Below, piece by piece: positions 63,982 to 64,000 of a stretch of DNA of 64,000 bases (positions are counted from its first letter, which is position 1; each line of letters starts with the position of its first letter). The notes under the pieces are model-generated. The model made no database searches. It worked only from the letters and a program-made list of their open reading frames with translations, and was not told where the DNA came from. The stretch is from contig NZ_MVAG01000091.1 of NCBI RefSeq assembly GCF_002177115.1, positions 103,409 to 167,408 of the forward strand, written 5' to 3'. The DNA comes from Chryseobacterium mucoviscidosis (GTDB lineage: Bacteria > Bacteroidota > Bacteroidia > Flavobacteriales > Weeksellaceae). The translations under genes were made by a program, and so were the position numbers.

Positions 63982-64000
63982 ATGAATATATTTAGTTTTA
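63982..64000 (+). CDS. Start of a plus-strand gene cut by the window end
   Basis: An ATG at 63982 opens the frame MNIFSF, which runs off the window. TAAATTTG at 63954-63961 is a full -7 element 20 bases upstream, although the nearest TTG is 27 bases further up. Nothing can be said about the product. Confidence 0.35.

Overview
The window is a 64 kb chromosomal segment of a Bacteroidota bacterium of the class Flavobacteriia, most likely a Chryseobacterium-like member of the Weeksellaceae. The evidence is low G+C, a type IX secretion sorting domain on the first protein, two GLPGLI-family proteins, an OmpA protein with thrombospondin type-3 repeats, the Bacteroidota ribosomal operon layout (infA between secY and rpmJ, long tails on L17 and S3), and promoters of the flavobacterial form TTG-N19-22-TAnnTTTG. 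I see no tRNA, rRNA, CRISPR array, prophage or insertion sequence.

Layout. 1-962: end of a secreted T9SS cargo. 1039-9747 (minus): an OsmC protein, a phosphodiester glycosidase and a MoxR/DUF58/transglutaminase/DUF4350/DUF4129/SpoIIM-like envelope operon, with an RDD membrane protein diverging after only 27 bp. 10516-11555: three tandem copies of a roughly 330 bp, highly self-complementary noncoding repeat. 11556-18866: membrane and GLPGLI proteins, a small secreted peptide diverging from an XRE regulator with a palindromic operator, a GNAT enzyme, a glycosyltransferase/LpxH-like pair, yebC, an OmpA protein and smpB. 19073-27016 (plus): an ABC-F ATPase with one degenerate ATP site, recJ, nadD, a DUF3817 protein, an outer-membrane barrel and an esterase.

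27051-38411 is one long minus-strand block: a GH43 glycosidase, a membrane protein, an FAD oxidoreductase, a toxin-antitoxin pair, then a tight polyamine/membrane operon (S-adenosylmethionine decarboxylase, DUF4178, small membrane protein, DUF350, membrane-fused aminopropyltransferase), and upstream of it two guanidine-group hydrolases (CtlX and a DDAH/arginine deiminase relative). A 53-residue double-glycine-leader, six-cysteine peptide sits at 38725-38886, too short for ordinary ORF cut-offs. gltA and eno follow.

41799-48808 holds a three-gene DyP-peroxidase operon next to a two-component system in which two unrecognised genes lie between the response regulator and the kinase. The response-regulator promoter and the DyP-operon promoter share an AATTAC-N8-GTAATT operator fused to a TTG-N20-GAAnTTTG promoter, so the regulator probably controls both. 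48864-62674 is the S10-spc-alpha ribosomal superoperon from rplC to rplQ (rpsJ is not at its head), with a strong hairpin between rpsN and rpsH and a heptanucleotide repeat between rpsC and rplP. A second GLPGLI gene and the first codons of a plus-strand gene end the window.
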